A DNA stretch of 64,000 bases, from NCBI RefSeq assembly GCF_004801315.1, contig NZ_SSNW01000002.1, positions 124,001 to 188,000 on the forward strand. Reading direction: 5' to 3'. The notes under the pieces were generated by a model. That model worked only from the letters and a program-made list of their open reading frames with translations, had not been told where the DNA came from and made no database searches. Source of the stretch: Deinococcus sp. Arct2-2. Lineage in GTDB: Bacteria; Deinococcota; Deinococci; Deinococcales; Deinococcaceae. Each line of letters begins with the position of its first letter. Position 1 is the stretch's first letter. Made by a program: the position numbers and the translations under genes. This document shows, piece by piece, positions 28,030-36,583 of the stretch.

Positions 28030-28434
28030 TGTTCGACCCTAGCCCACTCCGTCTTACAACCGAACAACATCACGGTCGGTATTTGACGGTAAACGCACTT
28101 TTTCGGTTTCATAAGTGTATTCGCCGCGTTTACTGACTGATAAGATTGTTTAGTAAACAGTCAATTTAAGATATTAAGGCTGAAATAGACGGCGCTTTAC
28201 ATGAATTGTGAGTAGATTGATAATAAATGCATGTCGAATTGTAAAATTTTGAGGGGTGATCGCCATTTAATCAGATGTTTTGCTTCTTACGGTTACCATG
28301 TAGGAGTTTAAGATCACCGATGTGCGTCTAGCACGTGAAATTCAGCCCAATTGTTGAGATTGACTCAACGGCAGTTGCACATTCCATAAACGGCTTTTGC
28401 ATCCGCTTTTGCTTGGGCGAGCGCACACTGCCGT
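28030..28434. other. AT-rich non-coding spacer with dyads
   Basis: About 400 bases, clearly more AT-rich than the rest of the window, with stop codons in all frames. TGTTTAGTAAACA at 28147-28159 is a perfect 6+6 palindrome around one base, with the related GTTTACTGACTG just to its left. No gene, tRNA-like fold or strong promoter pair was recognised apart from CACACT near 28424-28429 before the next small ORF. Confidence 0.5.
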
Positions 28435-28620
28435 ATGGAATTCGTTCTCGTCATGGCCTGCATGACCATCCTCATGATGGTTCTCGCCTTCCTGACCCTC
28501 ACCCGAGAAGACCGGGAGATTGTGCAGGAGCAATTGGCGCTCGACGCCGAAGCCAAGACCCAAATCACTTCAGCGTCCAAGCCCCAAAAAGCTGCTTCTT
28601 TTAACCCCAGTACCCGATGA
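28435..28620 (+). CDS. Small membrane protein (hypothetical)
   Basis: A 61-residue ORF with one hydrophobic segment at residues 3-21 followed by a charged, helical tail rich in Glu, Gln and Ala (EDREIVQEQLALDAEAKTQ), the look of a single-pass small membrane protein. CACACT at 28424-28429 is 5 bases before the ATG and could be the -10 box of a leaderless mRNA. No homologue recognised. The 110 bases after it are AT-rich and hold nothing recognised. Confidence 0.45.
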   Translation: MEFVLVMACMTILMMVLAFLTLTREDREIVQEQLALDAEAKTQITSASKPQKAASFNPSTR

Positions 28621-28731
28621 TCGATTTGCACACAGCAATTGCCCGCCCAAGCTTAGGCCTGTGGCGGGATTCTTTATTGTTTTCAACTGTTTGAAAATTT
28701 TTAAGCATTCTAAAATCAGTGCTGGATGACG

Positions 28732-29178
28732 CTAATAGGCCAAGCCGCCCCGCTTGAACAGGAAGCCTGTTTTTGTGAATACAACCATCACCGTTCTGCC
28801 CTCTGCCTTGAAGCTGAGTTGTGAATTCTGATAAGTGTTGGAGGTGCTGACGCAGGTTCCCTCTAAGCTGTAGGTCGTGCCTTTGGCAAATTGGGGAACT
28901 GGTGTAGGAGTGCGGCCCACTGGCTTGACTTGCCCATCAGGTGTGACCGTCACTTCTGTTTTTAATCTTGAATTTTCAAATACCTTTACGCGCACGCCGA
29001 GGCAGGGCGAGGGCGCATCGTTGATCGCCAAGAGTCCATCCATCTTGTAAGTGGATGCCGAAGAAACCGATCCCCAAACGGTCAGCGCACCCAGAGTTGT
29101 GAGAATCAGAGGACTCCGCCGCCTCAAATCGGCCAACCGTTGAAGAATTGTCATTTGTTTTAGAGTAAAGGCCCACAT
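28732..29178 (-). CDS. Secreted protein of unknown function
   Basis: A 148-residue product with a likely signal peptide: basic residues, then PLILTTLGALTVWGSVSSAS (about residues 22-41). The mature part has two Cys (in PSPCLGV and EGTCVST) that could form a disulfide and is rich in beta-prone sequence. The start may instead be the internal ATG at 29154, which gives a more standard signal peptide. No family recognised. It is on its own, divergent from the subtilase gene. Confidence 0.6.
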   Translation of the reverse strand: MWAFTLKQMTILQRLADLRRRSPLILTTLGALTVWGSVSSASTYKMDGLLAINDAPSPCLGVRVKVFENSRLKTEVTVTPDGQVKPVGRTPTPVPQFAKGTTYSLEGTCVSTSNTYQNSQLSFKAEGRTVMVVFTKTGFLFKRGGLAY

Positions 29179-29363
29179 CCAACAAATCTCTTACCCCCTA
29201 ATACCTTTCGCCAGCTTGGTCTAAAATGTGTGGTTTTACACAACTGGGATCAGTGAATCTTTAAAATCTTAATCTCACCTCTTTTGGAAAATTCATAGAT
29301 TCGCTCTGTGAAAGGCCGATGGAACCTCAGAAACGGATTGACTCCATGCTCTACCCTTAAGTC

Positions 29364-30803
29364 ATGCGTTTTCCTTCTGCGGCTCGGTCAGTGTCTGCGC
29401 GTTCGAGAGTTGCTCCCGGTGTTGCTGCCGTGTCTGCTTGCCTATCGTTACTTACAGCCTGCGGCGATTTGGGCGGCGGCGATGGTGGAACGGGGGGCGG
29501 CACGGGCGGAGGCGCAGGTCAAATTTGTCAGCAGGCCGTGTTGCCTGCAAGTGTTCGCTCGGCGTCCGTATCGGCTAGCACGGTGTTGCCCAGTACGGTG
29601 TCTGCGCCCAATTGGAGCGCGCCGCACGTACCCGGCGAACTGTTGATTACGCACACGCCGGGCAGCCTAAGCGGGGGCAATCTGAGTGCACAGTCGGTAC
29701 AAGCTTTAGGGCTGGTCAATGTGCAGGCTCTGACACCTACCCTGACACTGGCTACCGTGCCAGAGGGCGAATCTGAAGAATTGTCGGCTGCCCGACTTGA
29801 GGCTGCTGGCCTGACCGTTCAGCCAAATTTTGTGTATCAGGCGTTGGCTGTCCCCAACGATCCGGGATACCGCTCTGGCCTACAAGTCAGCGGCACCACT
29901 ATTCCCCAACATTATTTGCCGCGCATCAAGGCGCAGGAGGCGTGGGATTTCTTGGCTGGGTGCGGCAAAACGCCCGCCAGTGTCAAAACCGCTGTGCTGG
30001 ATACGGGGGCCGACAGCAGCCACCTCGATTTGGTCGGAAGGCTCCTACCTGCACGCAACTACACAGGCAGCACGGTCACCACCAATACCAACGACACCGA
30101 TGGGCACGGCACCGGTGTGATCGGGCTATTGGGCGCGGCCACCAACAACGGAGTTGGCGTGGCCGCCGTGACTTGGAGCGGGCAGAATTTGATGCCTTAC
30201 AAGGTGCTGGGTGCAGGCGGTGGGTCTACTGCGCAGGTGGCCCGCGCCCTCAACGACGCCGTTGCACAAGGCGCAAAAGTGGTCAACATGAGCTTTGGCA
30301 TCGTCCCCGGTGATTACGGCCAAGACCCCGGCGACAAAGTGCTGGATACGGCGCTGAACGCGGCGGCGGCAAGCGCAGTGTTGGTGGCAGCGGCGGGTAA
30401 TACCCCTGACGACGGCGTGTATTACCCTGCCAGCAACCCCAATGTGATTGCGGTAGGAGCCATTGGCACGGGGAATGCACTGGCCTGCTACAGCGCCCGC
30501 CCCAACAGCAAATATTCCCGCGCCCTAGATGTGGTGGCCCCCGGCGGCGCAGGCGGATGCAGCGGAAGCGGCCCGCAAGACAACATGCTGATTCTCCGGC
30601 CCACCTCGCAAGGCAGCTACGGCCTCAGCGCCGGAACCAGTGAAGCGGCCCCCTTGGTCAGCGGCGTAGCCTCACTGATGCGGGCGGCCAATCCCGCGCT
30701 GACGGCCCCACAAACCCGCGCCCTATTGCTGGCGAGTGCCCAAGCCAATGCCGGTTACGCGCAGCTTGATGCATTGGCGGCGGTCAAAGCGGCCACTCGG
30801 TAA
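29364..30803 (+). CDS. S8 family serine peptidase (subtilase), lipoprotein-like signal
   Basis: A 479-residue secreted subtilisin-type protease. The catalytic triad is Asp213 (AVLDTGADSSH), His248 (DGHGTGVIG) and Ser426 (SAGTSEAAPLVSG), with the oxyanion Asn in AAAGNTPDDG. The N-terminus has LSLLTACGDLGGG, a lipobox with Cys33, followed by a Gly-rich linker, so the protein is probably lipid-anchored. A pro-region of about 120 residues precedes the domain. TACCCT at 29352-29357 lies 6 bases before the ATG (leaderless). A strong terminator follows. Confidence 0.93.
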   Translation: MRFPSAARSVSARSRVAPGVAAVSACLSLLTACGDLGGGDGGTGGGTGGGAGQICQQAVLPASVRSASVSASTVLPSTVSAPNWSAPHVPGELLITHTPGSLSGGNLSAQSVQALGLVNVQALTPTLTLATVPEGESEELSAARLEAAGLTVQPNFVYQALAVPNDPGYRSGLQVSGTTIPQHYLPRIKAQEAWDFLAGCGKTPASVKTAVLDTGADSSHLDLVGRLLPARNYTGSTVTTNTNDTDGHGTGVIGLLGAATNNGVGVAAVTWSGQNLMPYKVLGAGGGSTAQVARALNDAVAQGAKVVNMSFGIVPGDYGQDPGDKVLDTALNAAAASAVLVAAAGNTPDDGVYYPASNPNVIAVGAIGTGNALACYSARPNSKYSRALDVVAPGGAGGCSGSGPQDNMLILRPTSQGSYGLSAGTSEAAPLVSGVASLMRAANPALTAPQTRALLLASAQANAGYAQLDALAAVKAATR

Positions 30804-30828
30804 GCACCTTCCAAATTTGGCACTCAGG

Positions 30829-30856
30829 GCCGTCCAAATGTTGGGCGGCTTTTGTT
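30829..30856 (+). terminator. Intrinsic terminator after the subtilase
   Basis: GCCGTCCAA and TTGGGCGGC form a 9-base stem (one G-T pair) around an ATG loop, followed by TTTTGTTT. Confidence 0.85.
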
Positions 30857-30964
30857 TGGGAAACAAGCCGATGCAGTGGACAAATGGCCTAAAATGTGAT
30901 ATCACTTTGATACATATTTGATGGCTTGTAAGCTTCTTTGCCATCACCTGTTGTGGAGCCTGCT

Positions 30965-31879
30965 ATGAGTAAACTTGAACAACCTCCAGTTATTCCTCCT
31001 CACCAGAGCGGCGTTTCTCCTGAGCCGGGGGTTGCCAGCGTAGAACGCCGCGCCTTTGGACTACCGGGCGTGCCTGCCGTCTTGCTGTGGCTTGTCGTAG
31101 CCGGACTGTCGTTTGCGCTCCTCGTCTCAGAGCAGATCGTCTTAGGACTCTTGCTAGGCTTCTTCAATTTTCTCGGCCTGCTGGGTTTTTTCATCGTGCA
31201 GCCCAATCAAGCCTCATTGCTCACCTTGTTTGGCCGCTACGTGGGTACAGAACGCCGGAACGGGTTTTATTGGACGAATCCTTTCACTGTGCGGAAGCGC
31301 ATTTCGCTCAGAATTCGTAACTTCAATTCCGAGCGCTTGAAAGTGAACGATCAGATGGGCAATCCTATAGAAATTGCTGCTGTCATCGTTTGGCGCGTCG
31401 TCGACACTGCCCGCGCCGTATTCGACGTAGAGGATTACATAGCGTTCGTAGCCATTCAGGCCGAGACAGGGTTGCGCCACCTCGCCTCGCAGTACCCCTA
31501 CGACAATTACGACGAAGCGGGCATGAGCCTGCGCGGAAACCCTGATGAAGTGGCCGAAGCGTTGGTGCGTGAACTCGGAACCCGGCTCCGGCACGCGGGC
31601 GTCGAAATTCTGGAAGCCCGCCTGTCTCACCTCGCCTACTCGCCCGAAATTGCCGGGGCCATGCTTCAGCGCCAGCAAGCCAGCGCGATTATCGCCGCAC
31701 GCACGCAAATTGTTCAGGGCGCGGTGGGCATGGTGCAAATGGCGCTTCAGCAACTGTCGGAGCAAAAAATTGTGGAACTTGACGAAGAACGCAAGGCCCA
31801 AATGGTTTCAAACCTGTTGGTTGTCCTGACCAGCGAGCGCGGCACCCAGCCCATCGTGAACGCGGGGAGCCTGTATTGA
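30965..31879 (+). CDS. SPFH (band 7) domain protein
   Basis: A 304-residue membrane-associated protein. Two hydrophobic segments at about residues 35-55 and 58-80 are followed by the SPFH domain ([49 protein letters not shown]) and a helical C-terminus rich in Ala/Gln typical of stomatin-like oligomerisation. The SPFH scaffold family forms ring-like membrane microdomains. Start at 30965 has GGAG 6 bases before the ATG. A small ribbon-helix-helix gene follows after 50 bases, an arrangement I recall from other genomes. Confidence 0.9.
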   Translation: MSKLEQPPVIPPHQSGVSPEPGVASVERRAFGLPGVPAVLLWLVVAGLSFALLVSEQIVLGLLLGFFNFLGLLGFFIVQPNQASLLTLFGRYVGTERRNGFYWTNPFTVRKRISLRIRNFNSERLKVNDQMGNPIEIAAVIVWRVVDTARAVFDVEDYIAFVAIQAETGLRHLASQYPYDNYDEAGMSLRGNPDEVAEALVRELGTRLRHAGVEILEARLSHLAYSPEIAGAMLQRQQASAIIAARTQIVQGAVGMVQMALQQLSEQKIVELDEERKAQMVSNLLVVLTSERGTQPIVNAGSLY

Positions 31880-31929
31880 GCGCCTTGAGTGTGGCGCGGG
31901 ATAGCCGGAAGCGGGCCGGGTGAGGGCGT

Positions 31930-32130
31930 GTGGCACGCAAAAACTACCCTCTGCGGATCAGTCCCGAACTATACGCCGCCCTAGAACGCTGGGCCGCCGA
32001 CGATCTCCGAAGCGTGAATGCCCAAATCGAATTTCTGCTGACCCAGAGCGTGAAAAAGGCGGGCCGAATGGGGCAAACGCTGAAGGCAGCGGCAGAATCA
32101 CCCTCATCTCTAGAAAACCCTGAGCAGTAA
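31930..32130 (+). CDS. Small ribbon-helix-helix (Arc-like) DNA-binding protein
   Basis: A 66-residue protein matching the Arc/MetJ fold: a beta strand [21 protein letters not shown] followed by the second helix [18 protein letters not shown], as in Arc-type repressors and CopG antitoxins. The start is GTG with GAGGG 5 bases upstream. It follows the SPFH gene closely and is followed by a terminator, so the two form one unit. It could be an antitoxin-like regulator of the unit; no toxin gene is adjacent. Confidence 0.8.
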   Translation: MARKNYPLRISPELYAALERWAADDLRSVNAQIEFLLTQSVKKAGRMGQTLKAAAESPSSLENPEQ

Positions 32131-32138
32131 TCCAGTTC

Positions 32139-32180
32139 AACTCCCCGTTGCCAGCATCTTGGACGGGGAGTTGTGTTGTT
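32139..32180 (+). terminator. Intrinsic terminator after the SPFH-RHH unit
   Basis: AACTCCCCGT at 32139-32148 pairs perfectly with ACGGGGAGTT at 32163-32172; the 3' side continues as a T/G-rich tract (GTGTTGTT). Confidence 0.8.
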
Positions 32181-32305
32181 GCTCCGGCTTATTGATCTCT
32201 GCATATGTCTGCGACGCTATGAGTGCAGGGGTATCGTCCCAGTGCGGAATTTTGGTTCTACTTCAACAAGTGAAGCGCGAAAAGCGTCGCCAACTTTGGC
32301 AGAGA

Positions 32306-32914
32306 TCAATAGTCCCGCTCTATTCCGCGCAACAATAAGCCCACAAAGCTGTCGGCCACGTCAGTTTGACTTAGGCGGCCCCCCGGCCTGAACCAATTGG
32401 GCAGCCAGTTTGCGCCCGACAAGGCCAGCACCGCCGTAAGCTTTACATTCGTATCGGGCGCAAAATCGCCGGAATCTACGCCATCTTGCAAAATCCCCCG
32501 AAAGACCCGCTCCACTGCGTCGCGCCGCGCCGTCACCGCTTCTTGCCGCTCCGGGGGCAATTGTCGCCACTCGCTAAACAGCACCGCCGAGAATTCCAAG
32601 TTGCGCGTCACGACATCGGTGTAGCCCTCCAGCGCCAGCCGGAGACGGTCTGCAGGCGGCAGTTCACTGCGCTGGGCGGGAAGTAGCGCCTCATCAAATT
32701 CGTCGGCCACGCTCTGCACGATGCCCCACAGCAAGTCTTCTTTGCTGGTGATGTGCGAATACAAGCTGCCCGCCTTCATATTCAGCGCGGCGGCAATATC
32801 ACGCATAGACGTAGAACGGTAGCCCACTTCCGAAAAAAGGCGAGCGGCCACACGGTAAATCTGCTCTTTGCGGCCTCCGACAGGCGCGGCGGCTTGCAGA
32901 TCGGCGTCAATCAT
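32306..32914 (-). CDS. TetR family transcriptional regulator
   Basis: A 202-residue TetR-type repressor. The N-terminal HTH is clear (IYRVAARLFSEVGYRSTSMRDIAAALNMKAGSLYSHI) and the C-terminal ligand domain includes PAQRSELPPADRLRLALEGYTDVV and LFSEWRQLPPERQEAV, a KstR2/FadR-like pattern common in fatty-acid or CoA-linked regulators. No target is adjacent: it faces away from the pyrimidine locus. It could control the acyl-CoA operons at 9.6-18 kb, but the link is speculative. TAGCAT (32927-32922, minus strand) lies 7 bases before the ATG. Confidence 0.88.
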   Translation of the reverse strand: MIDADLQAAAPVGGRKEQIYRVAARLFSEVGYRSTSMRDIAAALNMKAGSLYSHITSKEDLLWGIVQSVADEFDEALLPAQRSELPPADRLRLALEGYTDVVTRNLEFSAVLFSEWRQLPPERQEAVTARRDAVERVFRGILQDGVDSGDFAPDTNVKLTAVLALSGANWLPNWFRPGGRLSQTDVADSFVGLLLRGIERDY

Positions 32915-33249
32915 CGGCTGAATGCTAGCAGCCCAGTCGCACTAAGGGGCGAGCTTTGGCACACGCAGCGGTCAGGAATCTGCGAATCTACGAACGCGCT
33001 TCGGCATTTTGTGCTTGCCAGAGCCTATAATCAGGGCGCTCTACCACGTCCATTCTTCTGCTGTCTTTTCATCAGACGGTAAATCCTGCCGGGCCACGCT
33101 GCTCCGACCAAGTCGGCAATCAGTGTGGGGTATAAATATTCATCGGTTTATTCAATTTTCTGCTCAATTGGCCGGAAAGACCGTACACTCTGTCCAAAAA
33201 CTACCGATCTAGACATAGAAAATGTGTTTTACTTGCATCCTGTCATCTC
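32915..33249. other. Non-coding region between the TetR gene and the pyrimidine operon promoter
   Basis: 335 bases without a convincing gene; short ORFs on either strand show no domain or ribosome site. A TATAAT at 33026-33031 lacks a matching -35 box. AT content rises toward the right end, as in promoter-rich regions. Confidence 0.5.
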
Positions 33250-33278
33250 TTGACGCTTGATGTGATTGGTCTTACTAT
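33250..33278 (+). promoter_or_regulatory. Strong sigma70-type promoter of the pyrimidine-catabolism locus
   Basis: TTGACG at 33250-33255 and TACTAT at 33273-33278 are separated by exactly 17 bases. Transcription would start near 33285, giving an 87-base leader before preT. Confidence 0.8.
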
Positions 33279-33286
33279 TATGCACA

Positions 33287-33321
33287 TCGGTTAAATCGGC
33301 TCCCGTGAGGGCACGAACCGA
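33287..33321 (+). promoter_or_regulatory. Hairpin in the preT leader
   Basis: TCGGTT at 33287-33292 pairs with AACCGA at 33316-33321 directly at the predicted 5' end of the transcript. It may stabilise the mRNA or be an operator; no known riboswitch class fits. Confidence 0.35.
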
Positions 33322-33371
33322 CCTCTTGCAGCCGGGCGTGTGTGCCGCGTCCCTCCACTCCGAGGTCTGTC

Positions 33372-34745
33372 ATGACATCTATTCCGTCAGGTTCGTCTAG
33401 TCCGCCCGATTCTGCCTTCAGCTCCCCCGATCTCTCTTCCAGCGGCAGTGCATGGCAAGAGTTGTTGCCGCCCATGACCGAGCACGAGGCCAGCGTGGAA
33501 GCCAACCGCTGCCTGTACTGCTACGACGCGCCGTGCCTGCATGCCTGCCCCACCCACATCGACATTCCCACGTTTATCCGAAAAATCGGCACCGGAAACT
33601 TGCGCGGCAGTGCCCGCGTCATTCTGGAATCTAACTTTTTGGGCGGCACCTGCGCCCGCGTGTGCCCGGTACAAGAACTCTGTGAAGGCGCGTGCGTGCT
33701 GGGCGCAGACCACAAGCCGATTCAGATTGGCAGGCTGCAACGCTACGCCGTAGACCATGTGCAGGAGCGCGGATTGCAGATGTTTGCGCCCGGCACGCCG
33801 ACCGGCAAAAAGGTGGCGGTGGTGGGCAGTGGCCCCGCCGGAATCAGTGCGGCGGCGGAACTTGCCAAGCAGGGCCACGCGGTGACGTTGCTGGAAAAAC
33901 GCGAACTGGCGGGCGGCCTCAGCACTTACGGCATCATCAGCCTGCGCGAACCAATCGAGGTGGCGCAGCGCGAGGTGGATGCAGTGCGGGCGCTGGGTGT
34001 GGACGTGCAAACGGGCCATGAACTGAGCGGAGCCGCAGAACTGGGCATTTTGCTGAACGAGCATCACGCGGTGTTTTTGGCACTGGGTCTGGGGGCCGTC
34101 CCCGCGATGGGTATTCCCGGTGAAGAACATGTGCTGGACGGCCTAGATTTCATCGAGCAAGCCAAATTGAATCCCGCCAGCATTCAACCCGGCCACAAGG
34201 CCATAGTCATTGGGGCAGGCAACACGGCCATAGACGCCGCCACGATGGCCCGCCGAGCCGGGGCCGATGTGAATATGGTGTACCGCCGCACCGAGCGCGA
34301 GATGACGGCCTACCGCCATGAATACGAATTTGCGCTGCACGAGGGCATTCACTTCACGTTCCTGACCCAGCCGATAGAAGTGCTGAGTAAGCATGGCAAA
34401 GTGACGGGCCTACGCTGCGTGAAAATGGCCCTCGGTGCGCCTGACGCCTCTGGCCGCGCCCGCCCCGAACCCGTGAAAGGCAGCGAATTCGTGATTGAAT
34501 GCGACACCGTGATCAAGGCCATTGGGCAGGAAAAGCCCGCGCTGGCCGAAGTGCTGGGGCTGGAGCTGGAAGGTGGCTATATCAAGGTGAATGACGATCT
34601 TCAAACCAGTTTGCCCCGCGTGTGGGCAGGCGGCGACGGCGTGCGGGTGCGGGGCAGTGCCAGCACTGTTATGGCCGTGCAAGACGGCAAAATCGCGGCG
34701 GCGAGTATTGGGGCGGCGCTGATGACAGACGTGCCGGCAGACTGA
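33372..34745 (+). CDS. preT: NAD-dependent dihydropyrimidine dehydrogenase subunit PreT
   Basis: FAD/iron-sulfur subunit of the PreTA enzyme that reduces uracil and thymine to their dihydro forms with NADH, the first step of the reductive pathway. 457 residues with an N-terminal twin [4Fe-4S] region (CLYCYDAPCLHACP, CARVCPVQELCEGAC), FAD-binding GSGPAGISAAAELA and NAD-binding GAGNTAIDAATMARRAG near the middle. The enzyme is built like glutamate synthase small subunit. The true start is taken at ATG 33372 with GAGG 8 bases upstream; the first 35 residues are Ser/Pro-rich and longer than in E. coli PreT (about 412). preA follows after 90 bases. Confidence 0.94.
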   Translation: MTSIPSGSSSPPDSAFSSPDLSSSGSAWQELLPPMTEHEASVEANRCLYCYDAPCLHACPTHIDIPTFIRKIGTGNLRGSARVILESNFLGGTCARVCPVQELCEGACVLGADHKPIQIGRLQRYAVDHVQERGLQMFAPGTPTGKKVAVVGSGPAGISAAAELAKQGHAVTLLEKRELAGGLSTYGIISLREPIEVAQREVDAVRALGVDVQTGHELSGAAELGILLNEHHAVFLALGLGAVPAMGIPGEEHVLDGLDFIEQAKLNPASIQPGHKAIVIGAGNTAIDAATMARRAGADVNMVYRRTEREMTAYRHEYEFALHEGIHFTFLTQPIEVLSKHGKVTGLRCVKMALGAPDASGRARPEPVKGSEFVIECDTVIKAIGQEKPALAEVLGLELEGGYIKVNDDLQTSLPRVWAGGDGVRVRGSASTVMAVQDGKIAAASIGAALMTDVPAD

Positions 34746-34835
34746 TGGACGTTGTACCAGTTGTGCTTTCCACTGCCCACGTCCTACAACCCACTTCCAC
34801 CTTACACTCACAGAGCCGTGAAACGGAGGAATCCA

Positions 34836-36215
34836 ATGGCTGACCTGTCCATCAACTTCGCGGGCATTCGCGCCCCCAATCCGTTTTGGCTGGCTTCCGC
34901 GCCACCGACCAATTCCGGGCTTCAGATCAACCGTGCCTTCGAACATGGCTGGGGCGGGGCCGTCTGGAAAACTATCGGCGCACCCGTACTCAACATTTCC
35001 AACCGCTACAGCGGCCTCAGCATCGGCGGGCAACGGCTTCTTGCCATCAATAACGTCGAACTGATTTCAGACCGCCCGCTGGATGTGAACCTGCGCGAAA
35101 TTGCGGAAGTGAAGCGGCTGTGGCCTGACCGCGCCGTGATCGTGAGCGCGATGGTAGACGCCGACCCGCAGGCATGGCGCGACATCGTCATGATGATCGA
35201 GGACACTGGCGCAGACGGCATAGAACTGAATTACGGCTGTCCGCAGGGCATGAGTGAGCGCGGCATGGGCGCGGCGGTGGGCCAAGTGCCGGAAATGTGC
35301 GAGCTGAACACGCACTGGGTCACGTCCGTCACCAGGCTCCCGGTGATCGTCAAGCTGACGCCCAACATCACGCACATCATCGAACCCGCGCATGCCGGAA
35401 TTGCGGGCGGCGCACACGCCCTCAGCCTGATCAACACCATCAATTCCATCATGAAAGTCGATCTGGACACCTTTCAGATCACGCCCAATATCGGTGGACG
35501 CGGCACACACGGCGGCTACGCGGGGCCAGCGGTCAAACCGATTGCGCTGAACATGCTGACCGAACTGATGACCGACCCGGGCGTGCTGCGTTCCGGCGTG
35601 CCCGTGTGCGGCATGGGCGGCATCGTGACTTGGCGAGACGCTGCCGAATTTATGCTGCTAGGGGCGACCGCCGTACAGGTGTGTACCGCCGCCATGCACT
35701 ACGGCTACCGCATCGTCGAGGACATGATCGACGGCCTGAGCAACTGGATGGACGACAAGGGTTTTGCCACCATCTACGACTTTGCCGGAAAATCCTTGCC
35801 GCAGGTCAGCACGTTTGGGCAGCTCGACCTAAGTTATCAGGCGGTGGCCCGCATCAATCCCGACAAATGCATTCAGTGCAACCTCTGTTACGTGGCCTGC
35901 AACGACACCGCGCACCAGTGCATCGATCTTTATTCGGCAGATGGAATTCGCGTCGATCCCGGTTTCGATCCACGCATGAACGGGCGGCAGGTGGCCGACA
36001 GCCGCCCCGTGCCTGTCGTGCGCGAACCCGACTGCGTGGGCTGTGCGCTGTGCGCCAACGTGTGCCCGGTAGACAACTGCATCGAAATGGTCAGCGTACC
36101 AAGTGGCCGCGAGAGCGTGACATGGGATGAACTGACTGCCGCCCGCCCCGCCGTCACGCAAAGCTGGGCCGCTATGGAAGCGTATAGGGCAGAAGCTGGG
36201 ATTGAGATTCACTGA
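34836..36215 (+). CDS. preA: NAD-dependent dihydropyrimidine dehydrogenase subunit PreA
   Basis: FMN-containing catalytic subunit of the PreTA dehydrogenase, 459 residues. The dihydroorotate-dehydrogenase-like TIM barrel is clear (FAGIRAPNPFWLASAPPTN, IELNYGCPQGMSERGMGAA, VIVKLTPNI, GGYAGPAVKPIALNML). The active-site Cys of the family lies in the loop after the barrel strand; two C-terminal [4Fe-4S] motifs, CIQCNLCYVAC and CVGCALCANVCPVDNC, link to PreT. The ATG at 34836 has GGAGG 5 bases upstream; the longer frame is not needed. Confidence 0.95.
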   Translation: MADLSINFAGIRAPNPFWLASAPPTNSGLQINRAFEHGWGGAVWKTIGAPVLNISNRYSGLSIGGQRLLAINNVELISDRPLDVNLREIAEVKRLWPDRAVIVSAMVDADPQAWRDIVMMIEDTGADGIELNYGCPQGMSERGMGAAVGQVPEMCELNTHWVTSVTRLPVIVKLTPNITHIIEPAHAGIAGGAHALSLINTINSIMKVDLDTFQITPNIGGRGTHGGYAGPAVKPIALNMLTELMTDPGVLRSGVPVCGMGGIVTWRDAAEFMLLGATAVQVCTAAMHYGYRIVEDMIDGLSNWMDDKGFATIYDFAGKSLPQVSTFGQLDLSYQAVARINPDKCIQCNLCYVACNDTAHQCIDLYSADGIRVDPGFDPRMNGRQVADSRPVPVVREPDCVGCALCANVCPVDNCIEMVSVPSGRESVTWDELTAARPAVTQSWAAMEAYRAEAGIEIH

Positions 36216-36225
36216 AGTGGATCGA

Positions 36226-36561
36226 ATGACTTTCTTTGAGTTCTTAATTTGTGAGGCCAATGGAGGATTGTTTGAATACAATTTTGCCAAAGGTGAGTTT
36301 GCAGCTGCTCTTCAAATTTCCTCTCAGCCAGCTCAGGTAGTTTCTGGTCAAGGAATGCACTGTTTGAAGCTAAGAGGTTTTGAAATTGAAATGAATGATG
36401 AGTTGCCCGGTGTGCAAGTGGTCTTTTCTGGCGATTTAGAGCATCAAATTGCAGTTGATCTCACGCACGAGTTGGCCGAAAGTCTGAGCCGATTTACAGG
36501 CCAACCTGCCGCAGTGATTGACTTCAACGGAGAACTCAAAGGCAAAATCGTCTCCTTCTAG
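36226..36561 (+). CDS. Small protein of unknown function inside the pyrimidine operon
   Basis: A 111-residue soluble protein with no recognised domain: FFEFLICEANGGLFEYNF, a central LKLRGFEIEMNDELPGVQVVFSGDLEH and a C-terminal AAVIDFNGELKGKIVSF. Predicted mostly alpha/beta; acidic. It is visibly more AT-rich than its neighbours (many TTT, AAA and ATT codons), a sign of later acquisition. It lies between preA (10 bases) and the dihydropyrimidinase gene (22 bases), co-directional, so it is probably cotranscribed. ATG at 36226 chosen; a TTG at 36202 would overlap preA. Confidence 0.65.
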   Translation: MTFFEFLICEANGGLFEYNFAKGEFAAALQISSQPAQVVSGQGMHCLKLRGFEIEMNDELPGVQVVFSGDLEHQIAVDLTHELAESLSRFTGQPAAVIDFNGELKGKIVSF

Positions 36562-36583
36562 AATCTGTAACGTGGGGTAAGGC

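Noticed and set aside
31930..32130. Toxin-antitoxin pair
   Set aside because: The ribbon-helix-helix protein could be an antitoxin, but its only operon neighbour is an SPFH scaffold, not a toxin.
33001..33060. tRNA-like or small RNA candidate around TATAAT at 33026
   Set aside because: No cloverleaf, no TTCRA loop and no matching -35 box; not supported.
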